Assembly (NCBI RefSeq): GCF_014192225.1
Contig: NZ_JACHXS010000005.1
Coordinates: forward strand, 388,740-452,739
DNA: 64,000 nt
Direction: 5' to 3'
Origin: Pseudoduganella umbonata
Lineage (GTDB): Bacteria > Pseudomonadota > Gammaproteobacteria > Burkholderiales > Burkholderiaceae_D
Shown: one piece after another, positions 50,934 to 63,600 of the stretch
How the letters are laid out: each line of letters opens with the position of its first letter
Position numbering within the stretch: the stretch's first letter is position 1
Made by a program: the position numbers and the translations under genes
Notes under the pieces: model-generated
The model's input: the letters and a program-made list of their open reading frames with translations, nothing else
Databases searched by the model: none
What the model was told of the DNA's origin: nothing

Positions 50934-51827
50934 ATGGCAACCAAAAAACTCAAAGGCCTGGGTCGCGGCCTCGATGCGCTGCTGGGCGGCGCGGACGACT
51001 CTCCCGCTCCCGCCGAGCAGGGCAATCCCTCCGAACTGCCGCTCGGCCAACTGCAACCCGGCAAATACCAGCCGCGCACGCGGATGGACGAGGGCAGCCT
51101 GAACGAGCTGGCCGCGTCGATCAAGGCGCAAGGCATCATGCAGCCGATCCTGGTGCGGCCGCTCGAAGGCGCGCAGGGCGAGACGAAATATGAAATCATC
51201 GCCGGCGAGCGCCGCTTCCGCGCCGCACTGATCGCCGGCCTGGACACGGTGCCCGTGCTGGTGCGCGAGGTGGACGACACGTCCGCCGCGGCCATGGCGC
51301 TGATCGAGAACATCCAGCGCGAAGATCTCAATCCGCTCGAAGAAGCACAAGGCATCCACCGCCTGATCACCGACTTCGCCTTCACGCATGAGCAGGCAGC
51401 CACCGCCGTCGGGCGGTCGCGCTCCGCCGTGTCGAACCTGCTGCGCCTGCTGAACCTGGCGTCACCGGTGCAGACGATGCTGATGGCAGGCGACATCGAC
51501 ATGGGCCATGCCCGCGCGCTGCTGGCGGTCGACGCCGCCACGCAGATCACACTGGCCAACCTGGTCATCGCGAAACGCCTGTCGGTGCGCGAAACGGAAA
51601 AGCTCGTCACCCGCACGCAGGAAGAGCAGAACGCGCCGCCGGAAGCCCGGGTGCGGGAAAAATCCGGCGACATCAAGCGCCTGGAGGAAGAGCTGTCCGA
51701 CAGCCTCGCCACGCCGGTCACCTTCCGCATCGGCGCCAGGGGCAAGGGCCAGATGATCATCGACTTCGCCGACCTGGATATCCTGGAGGGCGTGCTGGCC
51801 AAGCTGCGCGAGCCGGTGCGCGAGTGA
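50934..51827 (+). CDS. parB: Chromosome partitioning protein ParB (Spo0J), parS-binding CTPase
   Basis: A 297-residue DNA-binding clamp. The N-terminus MATKKLKGLGRGLDALLGG carries the Arg-containing ParA-stimulating motif. The CTP-binding ParB/Srx domain has QPRTRMDEGSLNELAASIKAQG, GERRFRAALIAGL and the ENIQREDLNPLEEA box. The helix-turn-helix is AVGRSRSAVSNLLRLLNL, and the C-terminal dimerisation domain ends in LREPVRE. The start at 50934 is the family start; upstream codons run into the palindrome. Its targets are the parS sites at 47128-47251. Confidence 0.97.
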   Translation: MATKKLKGLGRGLDALLGGADDSPAPAEQGNPSELPLGQLQPGKYQPRTRMDEGSLNELAASIKAQGIMQPILVRPLEGAQGETKYEIIAGERRFRAALIAGLDTVPVLVREVDDTSAAAMALIENIQREDLNPLEEAQGIHRLITDFAFTHEQAATAVGRSRSAVSNLLRLLNLASPVQTMLMAGDIDMGHARALLAVDAATQITLANLVIAKRLSVRETEKLVTRTQEEQNAPPEARVREKSGDIKRLEEELSDSLATPVTFRIGARGKGQMIIDFADLDILEGVLAKLREPVRE

Positions 51828-52446
51828 CCTGCCGGCCGGTGGCGGTTGCCTGAACAGTGCGAGAAACGTCCGGCGTAGCGGCTAGACCTGCAGGTGGACG
51901 GTCGCGCACGGCCGGTTCACCTGCCAGGCACGGCACAGTCCCGGACACCTGCCGATGACGTGCATTATTTACGCCCATTCCCTCATTCACATAATGGATG
52001 ACGGTTATTGGAAAATGCATGAATGGTTGAGTTATTCACGAAACGACAGTAGATTTCCGATTAATAAATAATTCCAGTGATAATGCGGCCATTGCCCTAA
52101 TTACGAATTCGAAAAAAACCTCTAAAAAAACCGCATCGGCAATAACGTATTGTCATTGTGCGGCGCCGAGCCGCCCAGATATGGCGTGGAGACGGAGAAA
52201 GGCGGTTGCGCAGAAGGCACTAGCGTTGCGCAAAAGACACGGTTTCTTACGGGTCAGGGGCTTTAAGGCCCGGTTAAGGCTGCCATGCGTGCGCTATCTG
52301 CACCACAGCGGTGCGGGGGCTTGACGGATTAGTCACAATGTTGCCTGATTTGCTCCCGAGAGGTGCATCACGTTTGACGCAGCTCACGTAACAGTCCTAT
52401 AATCCCGTGTCTTTGGGTCTCAAAGCTACGTTAAGAAGGTTGGCAA
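51828..52446 (+). other. 619-bp intergenic region before the atp operon
   Basis: No gene seen. 51961-52120 is clearly AT-rich and contains one DnaA-like box (TTATTCACG, 52032-52040). 52150-52370 is more GC-rich without a motif I recognise. The promoter of the atp operon is at its 3' end (listed separately). Confidence 0.6.
52374..52403 (+). promoter_or_regulatory. Sigma-70 promoter of the atp operon
   Basis: TTGACG (52374-52379) and TATAAT (52398-52403) are separated by 18 bp, 44 bp before the atpI start. This is a near-consensus housekeeping promoter. Confidence 0.8.
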
Positions 52447-52815
52447 GTGAGTGATTCTGCAGCAAGTATCGCCCGGCCGGTCTTCCGCATCGTTGCCCTG
52501 CAATTAACAATCGCCGTCCTCTTTTCAGCCCTCGTCGCGCTCTTCGCCGGGGTGGGAAAAGGCTGGCCTGCGGCCATGGGCGGCGCGATCGCGGTGCTCG
52601 GCAGCCTGGTCTACGCGCTGATCGTCACGCGGGCCAACAGCGACCCGAAAGCCATTTTCAGGCGCCACTTTCGCGCCGAGATGGTCAAATTATTTATTAC
52701 AGCAGTGCTGTTCATTGCGGTACTGGTGCTGTTTCCATCGGCCGCGTCGGTTTGGCTGATTTTAGGTTTCGCGGTGACGACCCTGGCTTACTGGTTTTCA
52801 TTGCTCGCAGTTTAA
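52447..52815 (+). CDS. atpI: ATP synthase assembly protein I
   Basis: A 122-residue membrane protein with four hydrophobic segments, the AtpI/UncI type that assists c-ring assembly or Mg transport for the F1Fo enzyme. It starts with GTG, supported by AAGAAGG 7 bp upstream, and sits 44 bp behind the promoter. The stop codon is immediately followed by the atpB ATG. Recognised by position, length and the strings AAMGGAIAVLGSLVYA and FRAEMVKLFITAVLF. Confidence 0.92.
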   Translation: MSDSAASIARPVFRIVALQLTIAVLFSALVALFAGVGKGWPAAMGGAIAVLGSLVYALIVTRANSDPKAIFRRHFRAEMVKLFITAVLFIAVLVLFPSAASVWLILGFAVTTLAYWFSLLAV

Positions 52816-53685
52816 ATGCCGGTTGATGCCCTTCGAGATTTGAAGGATGCGGACAAAGTTTCTAAATTCAATACCAACTTCACTATGACGACTGAACACG
52901 CGGGGGGCCACGCAGGCCCGGCAAACGCCACTGAATACATCCAGCACCACCTTTCCCACCTGCAAACCGCAGATGGTTCGTTCAACCTGGACACGTTCTG
53001 GATCTCCGCGGTCCTGGGCCTCGTGTTCCTGGGCGTGTTCTCGATGGCGGCCAAGCGCGCCACGCCGGGCGTGCCGGGCAAGCTGCAGAACTTCGTCGAA
53101 TGGATCATGGAACTGGTCAACGACACCGTCAACAGCGCCTTCCACGCGAAAAGCGCCGTGATCGCGCCGCTGGCCATCACGATCTTCGTGTGGGTCTGGC
53201 TGATGAACGCGATGGACTTCCTGCCGGTCGACCTGCTGCCGCGCTTGCTGGAATTCTTCGGCGTGTACAAGCTGCGTGTCGTGCCGACCGCCGACGTGAA
53301 CCATACCTTCGGCATGTCGTTCGGCGTCCTGCTGTGCATCATCGGTTTCTCGATCAAGGCCAAGGGCGTCGGCGGCTGGGGCAAGGAGCTGTTCACGGCA
53401 CCGTTCCACGCACATGGTGTTGCCGCGATCGTGCTGGCACCGGTCAATTTCGTATTCCAGATGATCGAGCTGATCGCCAAGCCGATCTCGCTGTCGCTGC
53501 GACTGTTCGGCAACATGTATGCCGGCGAACTGATTTTCATCCTGATCGCGCTGCTGCCATGGTGGGCACAGTGGCTGCTGGGTGGTCCATGGGCAATCTT
53601 CCACATCCTGATTGTGACGCTGCAGGCCTTCGTGTTTATGGCCCTGACAGTTGTGTACCTCAGCCTAGCGGTCGAGAAACACTAA
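52816..53685 (+). CDS. atpB: F1Fo ATP synthase subunit a
   Basis: A 289-residue Fo membrane subunit with the proton half-channels next to the c-ring. Essential Arg is in ISLSLRLFGNMYAGELIF; other family strings are EYIQHHLSHLQ, VWLMNAMDFLPVDLLP and VVPTADVNHTFGMS. Six or so membrane segments. The listed ATG directly follows the atpI stop; an ATG at 52885 would give 266 residues, nearer the usual length, and cannot be ruled out. A stem-loop follows at 53693. Confidence 0.94.
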   Translation: MPVDALRDLKDADKVSKFNTNFTMTTEHAGGHAGPANATEYIQHHLSHLQTADGSFNLDTFWISAVLGLVFLGVFSMAAKRATPGVPGKLQNFVEWIMELVNDTVNSAFHAKSAVIAPLAITIFVWVWLMNAMDFLPVDLLPRLLEFFGVYKLRVVPTADVNHTFGMSFGVLLCIIGFSIKAKGVGGWGKELFTAPFHAHGVAAIVLAPVNFVFQMIELIAKPISLSLRLFGNMYAGELIFILIALLPWWAQWLLGGPWAIFHILIVTLQAFVFMALTVVYLSLAVEKH

Positions 53686-53692
53686 TAAGGAG

Positions 53693-53722
53693 TCCCGCGA
53701 GGCCGGGTACGGCCGGGCGGGA
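53693..53722 (+). other. Hairpin in atpB-atpE junction
   Basis: Outer arms TCCCGC/GCGGGA and inner arms GGCCG/CGGCC around loop GGTA. It is followed by U-rich tracts (53754-53783) and AGGAG before atpE. A likely mRNA processing or stability element plus translational enhancer for the high-copy c subunit, by analogy with E. coli atpE. Confidence 0.65.
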
Positions 53723-53799
53723 ATCCGAGCGGTTTGTAGTAAAAAAGAGTTTTTTAAATCTGGTATCTGTCGTTTTTTTAAATCTTAGGAGAAATCTAA

Positions 53800-54081
53800 A
53801 TGCAAGCTCTGATCGCACAAGTACAAAGCATGACCGTTCTGGCAGTGGCTATCATCATCGGCCTGGCCGCAATCGGTACCGCTCTGGGCTTCGCTATCCT
53901 GGGTGGCAAGTTCCTGGAAGCTTCGGCACGTCAGCCTGAACTGATGCCGCAACTGCAAACCAAGCTGTTCGTTATCGCCGGTCTGCTGGACGCGATCTCG
54001 ATGATCGGCGTCGGTGTTGCCCTGCTGTTCACGTTCAACAACCCGTTCCTGACGGCCCTGGTCAACGCAGCAGCTCAGTAA
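53800..54081 (+). CDS. atpE: F1Fo ATP synthase subunit c
   Basis: A 93-residue proteolipid with two membrane helices and a polar loop ARQPEL. The proton-binding carboxylate is Asp64 in IAGLLDAISMIGVGVAL, equivalent to E. coli Asp61. Several copies form the rotor ring. A strong AGGAG ribosome-binding site sits in a U-rich leader, which fits the high expression needed. Codon use here is noticeably less GC-biased than in neighbours. Confidence 0.97.
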   Translation: MQALIAQVQSMTVLAVAIIIGLAAIGTALGFAILGGKFLEASARQPELMPQLQTKLFVIAGLLDAISMIGVGVALLFTFNNPFLTALVNAAAQ

Positions 54082-54119
54082 TCGACGCTCCAACCGGGGA
54101 AACTTTTTAGGAGCAAGGT

Positions 54120-54590
54120 ATGAACATCAATATGTCTCTCATCGGTCAGATGATCACCTTCGCGGTGCTTGTCTGGTTCTCGATGAAATTCGTATTCCCG
54201 GCGCTGAATGCTGCGCTGGATGAGCGTGCCAAGCGTATCGCGGACGGTCTGGCTGCTGCCGAGCAGGGCCAGGCTTCGATGGCAATCGCTGAAAAGCGCG
54301 CCACGGAAGCCCTGACCTCCGCGCGTGACGAAGCTGCGTCGCGCGTCGCGGACGCTGAAAAGCGCGCTCAGCTGATCGCTGAAGAAATCAAGGCCAACGC
54401 CAGGGCCGAAGCGGATCGCATCATTGCCACCGCCAAGGCCGAAGCCGACCAGCAGGTCACCCAGGCACGCGAGCAACTGCGTGCCCAGGTTGCCGACCTG
54501 GCAGTCAAGGGCGCCGAGCAAATCCTGAAGCGCGAAGTCAACGCGTCGGCCCACGCCGACCTGCTGAACCGCCTTGCGACCGAGCTGTAA
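54120..54590 (+). CDS. atpF: F1Fo ATP synthase subunit b
   Basis: A 156-residue peripheral-stalk subunit: one N-terminal membrane helix (MSLIGQMITFAVLVWFSMKFVFP) and a long Ala/Glu/Lys-rich helix forming the dimeric stator stalk. AGGAG upstream. It is followed by atpH with a 2-bp gap, so the two are coupled. Confidence 0.96.
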   Translation: MNINMSLIGQMITFAVLVWFSMKFVFPALNAALDERAKRIADGLAAAEQGQASMAIAEKRATEALTSARDEAASRVADAEKRAQLIAEEIKANARAEADRIIATAKAEADQQVTQAREQLRAQVADLAVKGAEQILKREVNASAHADLLNRLATEL

Positions 54591-54592
54591 TC

Positions 54593-55126
54593 ATGGCTGA
54601 ACTCGCAACCGTCGCTCGTCCTTACGCGGAAGCCCTCTTCCGCGTAGCCCAGGCTGGCAACCTCGCGCAGTGGTCCGATCTGGTGTCCGAACTGGCCCAG
54701 ATCGGTTCGCACGAAGAGGTGCTGGCATATGCCCGCAACCCGAAGGTGACGGACAGCGAACTGCTGGCCACTATCACCTCCCTGCTGAAGTCGCCGCTGA
54801 CCGCGGAAGCGAACAATTTTCTCTCGACGCTGATCGAAAACGGCCGCCTCGCATTGCTGCCGGAAATCGGTGCCCAATTCCACGACCTGAAGAATGGCGT
54901 GGAAGGTGCGGCGGATGCCGAAATCACGAGCGCATTCGATCTCGATGGCGCGCAAACCGCCAACCTGGTCGCCACGCTGGAAAAGAAATTCGGCCGCAAG
55001 CTGAACCCGCAAGTCACGGTCGATCCATCGCTGATCGGCGGCGTGCGCGTGGTGGTCGGTGACGAAGTGCTGGACACTTCGGTACGCGCCCGGCTCGAAC
55101 AGATGCGCGTAGCGCTGACGTCGTAA
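54593..55126 (+). CDS. atpH: F1Fo ATP synthase subunit delta
   Basis: A 177-residue stator subunit joining subunit b to the top of F1. The N-terminus MAELATVARPYAEALFRVA and the C-terminal DPSLIGGVRVVVGDEVLDTSVRARLEQMR are the family signatures. It starts two bases after atpF. Confidence 0.96.
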   Translation: MAELATVARPYAEALFRVAQAGNLAQWSDLVSELAQIGSHEEVLAYARNPKVTDSELLATITSLLKSPLTAEANNFLSTLIENGRLALLPEIGAQFHDLKNGVEGAADAEITSAFDLDGAQTANLVATLEKKFGRKLNPQVTVDPSLIGGVRVVVGDEVLDTSVRARLEQMRVALTS

Positions 55127-55201
55127 TCGGGCAGTATCGCGTCCGCCGCGGCAGACCCTTATACCCTCGCGCAAGCTGAGAGAACACAATTAGGAGTTAC
55201 C

Positions 55202-56743
<1,542 letters not shown>

Positions 56744-56750
56744 GCGGCAC

Positions 56751-56774
56751 GGCGGTTCACCCTGGTGAACCGCC
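56751..56774 (+). other. Perfect hairpin in atpA-atpG junction
   Basis: 11-bp perfect arms GGCGGTTCACC/GGTGAACCGCC with a 2-nt central gap (a 4-6 nt loop in practice), starting 7 bp after the atpA stop and without a T-run. A likely RNA stability or processing element rather than a terminator. Confidence 0.8.
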
Positions 56775-56799
56775 ATTCGCGCAGAAGGAGTAAGGACTC

Positions 56800-57675
56800 A
56801 TGGCAGTAGGCAAAGAGATACGTGGCAAGATCAAGAGCGTAGAGAATACGAAGAAGATCACGAAGGCGATGGAAATGGTCGCCGCATCGAAAATGCGCAA
56901 GGCGCAGGATCGCATGCGCGCCGCCCGTCCCTACGCGGACAAGATTCGTAATATCGCCGCGAACCTGGCTGGCGCCAATCCCGAGTACACGCACCCGTTC
57001 CTGGCCGATGCCCAGGGCACGCAGGCAAAAGCCGTTGGCTTCATCATCATCACGACCGACAAGGGTCTGTGCGGTGGCATGAACACCAACGTGCTGCGCG
57101 CGGTGACGAACAAGACGAAGGAACTGGAAGCGGCCGGCAATAAAGTCGAAGCGGTTGCCATCGGCAACAAGGGCTTGGGTTTCCTGAACCGCATCGGTGT
57201 GCCCGTGGTGGCGCAGGCGACGCAGATCGGCGATACCCCGCACCTGGAAAAGCTGATCGGCCCCGTGAAAGTCATGCTGGAGAAGTTCCAGGAAGGCAAG
57301 CTGGACGCGGTTTACCTGTGCTACACCAAGTTCATCAACACGATGAAGCAGGAGCCGATGGTCGAGCAGCTGCTGCCGCTGACCGCTGAAAAGCGCGCGG
57401 CGGACAAGGGTGGCATCCAGTGGGATTACATCTACGAACCGGACGCAGCGACCGTCATCGACGAACTGCTGGAACGTTACGTGGAAGCCCTTGTGTACCA
57501 GTCCGTGGCGGAAAACCTCGCGTCCGAGCAGTCGGCGCGGATGGTGGCGATGAAGGCCGCCAGCGACAACGCCGGCAGTGTGATCGGCGAACTGAAGCTG
57601 GTGTACAACAAGACCCGTCAGGCAGCCATTACCAAAGAACTCTCTGAAATCGTGGCCGGTGCGGCAGCGGTTTAA
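56800..57675 (+). CDS. atpG: F1Fo ATP synthase subunit gamma
   Basis: A 291-residue central rotor shaft. N-terminal coiled coil MAVGKEIRGKIKSVENTKKITKAMEMVAASKMRKAQ, middle TDKGLCGGMNTNV, and the C-terminal signature ASEQSARMVAMKAASDNAG followed by KLVYNKTRQAAITKELSEIVAGA. AGAAGGAG ribosome-binding site upstream. Confidence 0.98.
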   Translation: MAVGKEIRGKIKSVENTKKITKAMEMVAASKMRKAQDRMRAARPYADKIRNIAANLAGANPEYTHPFLADAQGTQAKAVGFIIITTDKGLCGGMNTNVLRAVTNKTKELEAAGNKVEAVAIGNKGLGFLNRIGVPVVAQATQIGDTPHLEKLIGPVKVMLEKFQEGKLDAVYLCYTKFINTMKQEPMVEQLLPLTAEKRAADKGGIQWDYIYEPDAATVIDELLERYVEALVYQSVAENLASEQSARMVAMKAASDNAGSVIGELKLVYNKTRQAAITKELSEIVAGAAAV

Positions 57676-57707
57676 AAACGAATTTAACTATATTTGAAGG
57701 AACGAAA

Positions 57708-59108
<1,401 letters not shown>

Positions 59109-59120
59109 TTCGATGCGTCG

Positions 59121-59140
59121 CCCCGCCTCCTGAGGCGGGG
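59121..59140 (+). other. Perfect hairpin in atpD-atpC junction
   Basis: 9-bp perfect arms CCCCGCCTC/GAGGCGGGG around CT, 12 bp after the atpD stop, no T-run. It may lower atpC expression relative to atpD or protect the upstream mRNA. Confidence 0.78.
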
Positions 59141-59163
59141 TCGTTGAATCCGATAGGATAACT

Positions 59164-59589
59164 ATGGCAAACACTATTCACGTCGATGTGGTCTCCGCGG
59201 AAGAGCTGATCTTCTCCGGCGAAGCCACCTTCGTCGCGTTGCCGGGCGAGCAGGGCGAGCTGGGTATCTACCCGAAGCACACGCCGCTGATCACCCGTAT
59301 CCGTCCGGGCGCGGTGCGCATCCAGGTGCAGGGCAAGTCGGAAGAAGAGTTCGTCTTCGTCGCCGGCGGCCTGCTGGAAGTGCAGCCGAATGCCGTGACG
59401 GTCCTGGCCGACACCGCGATCCGCGGCGGCGACCTGGATGAAGCCAAGGCGCAAGCCGCCAAGAAACTGGCGGAAGAAAGCCTGGCGAACAACCAGACCG
59501 GCATCGACTACGCGAAAGCGCAGGCGGAACTGGCAGCGGCCATTGGCCAGCTGGCAGCCATCGCCAAACTGCGCCAGAACAAGCACTGA
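59164..59589 (+). CDS. atpC: F1Fo ATP synthase subunit epsilon
   Basis: A 141-residue F1 subunit that couples rotor to ring and inhibits ATP hydrolysis. N-terminal beta-sandwich (IHVDVVSAEELIFSGEATFVALPGEQGELGIYPKHTPLITRI) and the C-terminal two-helix inhibitory domain ending AIAKLRQNKH. Last gene of the operon; a terminator follows. Confidence 0.97.
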   Translation: MANTIHVDVVSAEELIFSGEATFVALPGEQGELGIYPKHTPLITRIRPGAVRIQVQGKSEEEFVFVAGGLLEVQPNAVTVLADTAIRGGDLDEAKAQAAKKLAEESLANNQTGIDYAKAQAELAAAIGQLAAIAKLRQNKH

Positions 59590-59606
59590 TCTGGATGCAT
59601 CCCAAG

Positions 59607-59633
59607 AAAAGCAGCCTTCGGGCTGCTTTTTTT
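59607..59633 (+). terminator. Terminator of the atp operon
   Basis: Arms AAAAGCAGCC/GGCTGCTTTT with a TTCG tetraloop and a T-run, 18 bp after the atpC stop. Confidence 0.93.
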
Positions 59634-59670
59634 ATGCCCCTGGCAACGTGAACCGCACCCACTTCAATTC

Positions 59671-59717
59671 CGGAAAATATTTCCTGGAACCGGGGTCTGA
59701 CCCCGGTTTCAGGCAAC
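59671..59717. repeat. REP-like palindrome (GGGGTCTGACCCC type), second copy
   Basis: Arms of 15 bp with one mismatch around a central T (59683-59713). Both flanks (AATATTTCCT before, AGGCAAC after) match the element at 24611-24655. Confidence 0.75.
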
Positions 59718-59723
59718 ACTCGG

Positions 59724-59766
59724 CTGTTGTAAAAAAATGGGGACTGTCCCCGAATTTTTACAACAG
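59724..59766. repeat. Long palindrome with GGGGACTGTCCCC core
   Basis: Outer arms CTGTTGTAAAAA and complement, inner arms GGGGAC/GTCCCC around T, immediately after the previous element. With its T-run it may also terminate the minus-strand lipoprotein gene. Confidence 0.7.
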
Positions 59767-59789
59767 TTGGGTTAGCGGAGCGAAGAGGT

Positions 59790-60347
59790 TCAGCGGCACA
59801 GCCCGTAGGCTTTGCGTTCCGGGAACCAGCGATAGGTAAAGGTGCGCACCGGGTAGCGCTCGTCGTCGATGATGACGTCCGACAGCACCAGGTCGAACCG
59901 GTCCGGCAGGTCCCTGTCGACACCCAGCCGGATGCGCCACTGCGTGACATCGGCGGTGGCCACCGGCAGCAGCAAGGCGGGGATATTCGTGATGACTTCC
60001 ACCATTTCGGCGCGGTTGTTGGTGCCGCGCTGGTAGTAGCTCAGCACTTTCGCCTTGGCGATGGTCGCGCCTTTGGGTTGCGTGATGTTGAAGGCGCGCG
60101 TGACGAACTGCACCCTGCCGCCTCGCGGCACGAGGTAGACGACGCCGAACTCCGCGCTGCCTTGCTTCAGCGTGACAGGGCTGGTGGCGGTCACGCTGAC
60201 GCCTTCGGGCAGGTTGAACGTCGACCCGTCGGCCCACTCCCGGCATTCGGGCGTGGCGGCCATGTACAGCTGTTCGGGCTGGTAATCGTTGCCGCAGCCG
60301 GTGACAGCGAACAGCAGGGGAATGACAGGAAGCGCGAGTCGACGCAT
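59790..60347 (-). CDS. Putative lipoprotein of unknown function
   Basis: A 185-residue protein I do not recognise. From the ATG at 60347 it has a short lipoprotein signal (RRLALPVIPLLFAVTGC, lipobox VTGC), so the mature protein starts CGNDYQPEQLYMAATPECREW. The rest looks like a beta-rich domain (VTLKQGSAEFGVVYLVPRGGRVQFVTRAF) and ends with FTYRWFPERKAYGLCR. Two Cys besides the lipid Cys could form a disulfide. Upstream in-frame codons back to 60446 would bury the signal and are unlikely. It is divergent from the giant repeat protein, 273 bp apart; that gap shows no clear motif. Confidence 0.7.
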   Translation of the reverse strand: MRRLALPVIPLLFAVTGCGNDYQPEQLYMAATPECREWADGSTFNLPEGVSVTATSPVTLKQGSAEFGVVYLVPRGGRVQFVTRAFNITQPKGATIAKAKVLSYYQRGTNNRAEMVEVITNIPALLLPVATADVTQWRIRLGVDRDLPDRFDLVLSDVIIDDERYPVRTFTYRWFPERKAYGLCR

Positions 60348-60620
60348 GTTCGGTTTCGATGATGAAGGCAGCCGACAGTGTAACCGAGCGCAAGGCCTTG
60401 CAACAACGGCATCGCGGCACGAATAATTGTCGTGTGGAAACAACAATATGGCACGTTCCTATCATCTTGGAGACAAGGCTCTTTTTCGTCCGGATGACTT
60501 CCTAGTATCCTTGAGCCCGCGGCCCCACCCCTGCCGCGCCACATCCATCTGCGCCCCGTCCCTGCCTGAATTCCGCCCGCCCATCCGGCCGGCTATCGAT
60601 CGTCATTTCAGAGGGACACC

Positions 60621-63600
60621 ATGCCAATTACCACCGTATCCGTTTCGTTCGCCAACGGTTTCGTCGGCAACGCCGTCCGGAACAATGAAGCCGGAAACGC
60701 TTCCCTGACGTCATCGCTCGGCTGGTCGAAACTGCAGTTCGAGCAGGCGACGGACAACGGGCAATTCGGCGGCGCTCAGGGCAACGACCTGTCGGGCACG
60801 ATCCTGGTGACCGATGCGGCGGGCGTGCAGCATCGTATCGAGGGCGTCATCAACTGGCGGGCGCCCAGCGGCACCGTCAGCACGATGGTCTTCTACGCCA
60901 AGGGCAGCGGCCACACGCTGGCCACCACCGGCGGCGGCACCTATTACATCGATCCCTGGACGGAGGCCAACGGCGATGCGCGCAGCTTCGTCGGTCTCAC
61001 GTTCAATGGCCAGGCGCTGTCGATCTCGAACGGCGCGGTGTCCGGCAACGCCGCCACCCAGGGCCTGCTCTCCGCCCTGAACACTTACCTGAACAACCAG
61101 CCGAAGCTGACCGTCGGCGACGCGACCGTCGATGAAGGGGCCGGCACGGCCACCGTCACCGTCACGCTCAGCCGGACAACGACCGATACCGTCACGGTGC
61201 GCTATACGTCGGCCGACGGTACCGCGACTGCCGGCAGCGACTATGCCGCGGTCACCGGCACGCTGACGTTCGCGCCTGGCGAGACCACGAAGACGATCAC
61301 GGTGCCGGTCACCGATACCGCGGCGATAGACGGCGCCCGCAACGCGTCCATCATCCTCAGCGACAGCACGTTCGCGGCGATCACGGACAATACGGGCGTG
61401 GTGACGATCAACGACAACGATGCCACCGTTCCGGTCCCTGCCACGGTTGCCAGCGTGGTCGCCGAAGACGGCGCGTATCCGGGCGCGATGCCGGTCGACA
61501 GCACCGTCGGCGAAGGCGGCTCGCTCGTCTACACGGTGGTCCTCAGCGGCACCGGCGGAGAACACAGCCTGGTACGCGGCGGCACCGCGGCAACGGCCGA
61601 CCTGGGGACGCTGGCATTCAGCGACGGCGTGGCGTGGAAAAACGGTAATCCGGCATCGGGCATCGTCGTCGTGCCAAACGGCGTGGGCAGTTTCAAGGTC
61701 ACGCTGCCGACGGCCGACGACAGCGCCATCGAAACGACGGAAACGGCCGTGCTGACGGTCGGGGACGTCTCCGCCACCGGCACGATCACCGACAACGACA
61801 GCCAGTCCGTCGCCACCGTCATCGCCGAAGATGCCGCGCATACCGGCGCCACGCCTGTCGACAACGCCGTGATCGAAGGCGCGGCGCTGGTGTACACGGT
61901 AGCGTTGAACAGCGCCAGCCCGGCAGCCGTCGAGTACTCGCTGGCCCTTGGCGGCACTGCTGCCCCTGGCGACCTGGGTACCCTGTCCTTCAGCGATGGC
62001 GTGACGTGGAAAAATGGTAACCCGGCCAGCGGCACGGTCGTCGTGCCCGCTGGCGTGGCCGCCTTCACGGTGACGCTGCCGACGGTCGACGATGCGCTGG
62101 TTGAAAACGCCGAGAGCGCCATGCTGGCGGTGGGCGGCGTGTCCGCCACCGGCACGATCACGGACAACGACAGCCGCAGCATCACGGCCATCGTGGCCGA
62201 GGATGCCGCGAACATCGGCGCCAATCCGGTCGATAGCGCGGTGGTCGAAGGCCATACGCTGCGCTACACAGTCAGCATGAACGCCGCCGGCGTAACGGAC
62301 GGAGAGTATGCACTCACGCTGTCCGGCAGCGCCGCCACGGCCGACCTGGGCGCGATCGCGTTTTCAAATGGCGTGACGTGGAAGAACGGCGATCCCGCCA
62401 CGGGCATCGTGATCGTGCCGGCAGCTGTCACGAGTTTCACGGTCGATGTCGCGACGTCGGACGATACGCTGGTCGAAACGGCGGAAACCGTCGTGATTAC
62501 GCTGGGCGGCATCGTTGCTTCCGGTACCGTGACGGACAACGACGCGCCGGCAATTGCCACGGTGGTCGCTTTCGACGCGACGCAACCGGCCAGCGGTGCC
62601 ACCAGCGTCACGGAGGGCGTGGCGCTGGCGTACGCAGTGACACTGAACACGGCCGGCGTCAGCCCGGTCGAATTCACGCTGGCTCTCGGCGGTACGGCGG
62701 CGGTTGGCGACCTGGGCAGCCTGTCGTTCAGCGATGGCGTGACGTGGAAAAATGGTAACCCGGCCAGCGGCACGGTCGTCGTGCCGACGGGCGTTGCAGC
62801 CTTCACGGTGACGCTGCCGACGGTCGATGACGTACTGGTCGAAAGCGCCGAGAGCGCCGTGCTGGCGGTGGGCGGGGTGTCCGCCACCGGCACGATTTCA
62901 GACAACGACAGCCGCAGCATCACGGCCGTCGTGGCCGAGGATGCCGCGAACATCGGCGCCAATCCGGTCGACAGCGCAGTAGTCGAAGGCCACACGCTGC
63001 GCTACACGGTCAGCATGAACGCAGCCGGCGTAACGGACGGAGAGTATGCACTCACGCTGTCCGGTAGCGCCGCGACGGCGGACCTGGGCACGATCGCGTT
63101 TTCAAATGGCGTGACGTGGAAGAACGGCGATCCCGCCAGTGGCATCGTGATCGTGCCGGCAGCGGTCACGAGCTTCACGGTCGATGTCGCGACGTCGGAC
63201 GATACGCTGGTCGAAACGGCGGAAACAGTCGTGATTACGCTGGGCGGTATCGTTGCTTCCGGTACCGTGACGGACAACGACGCGCCGGCGATTGCCACCG
63301 TCGTCGCTTTCGACGCGGCGCAACCGGCCAGCGGCGCCACCAGCGTCACGGAGGGCGCGGCGCTGGCGTACGCGGTGACGCTGAACACCGCCGGCGTCAG
63401 CCCGGTCGAATTCACGCTGGCTCTCGGCGGCACGGCGTCGTCCGGCGACCTGGGCAGCCTGTCGTTCAGCGATGGCGTGACGTGGAAAAACGGTAACCCG
63501 GCCAGCGGCACGGTCGTCGTGCCGGCGGGCGTTGCAGCCTTCACGGTGACGCTGCCGACGGTCGATGACGCACTGGTCGAAAGCGCCGAGAGCGCCGTGC

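Noticed and set aside
60711..62255. Minus-strand frames (514, 243 and 243 codons) opposite the Calx-beta gene
   Set aside because: They repeat with the 738-bp DNA period and only mirror the sense repeats; the plus-strand frame is open to the window end and shows Calx-beta motifs.
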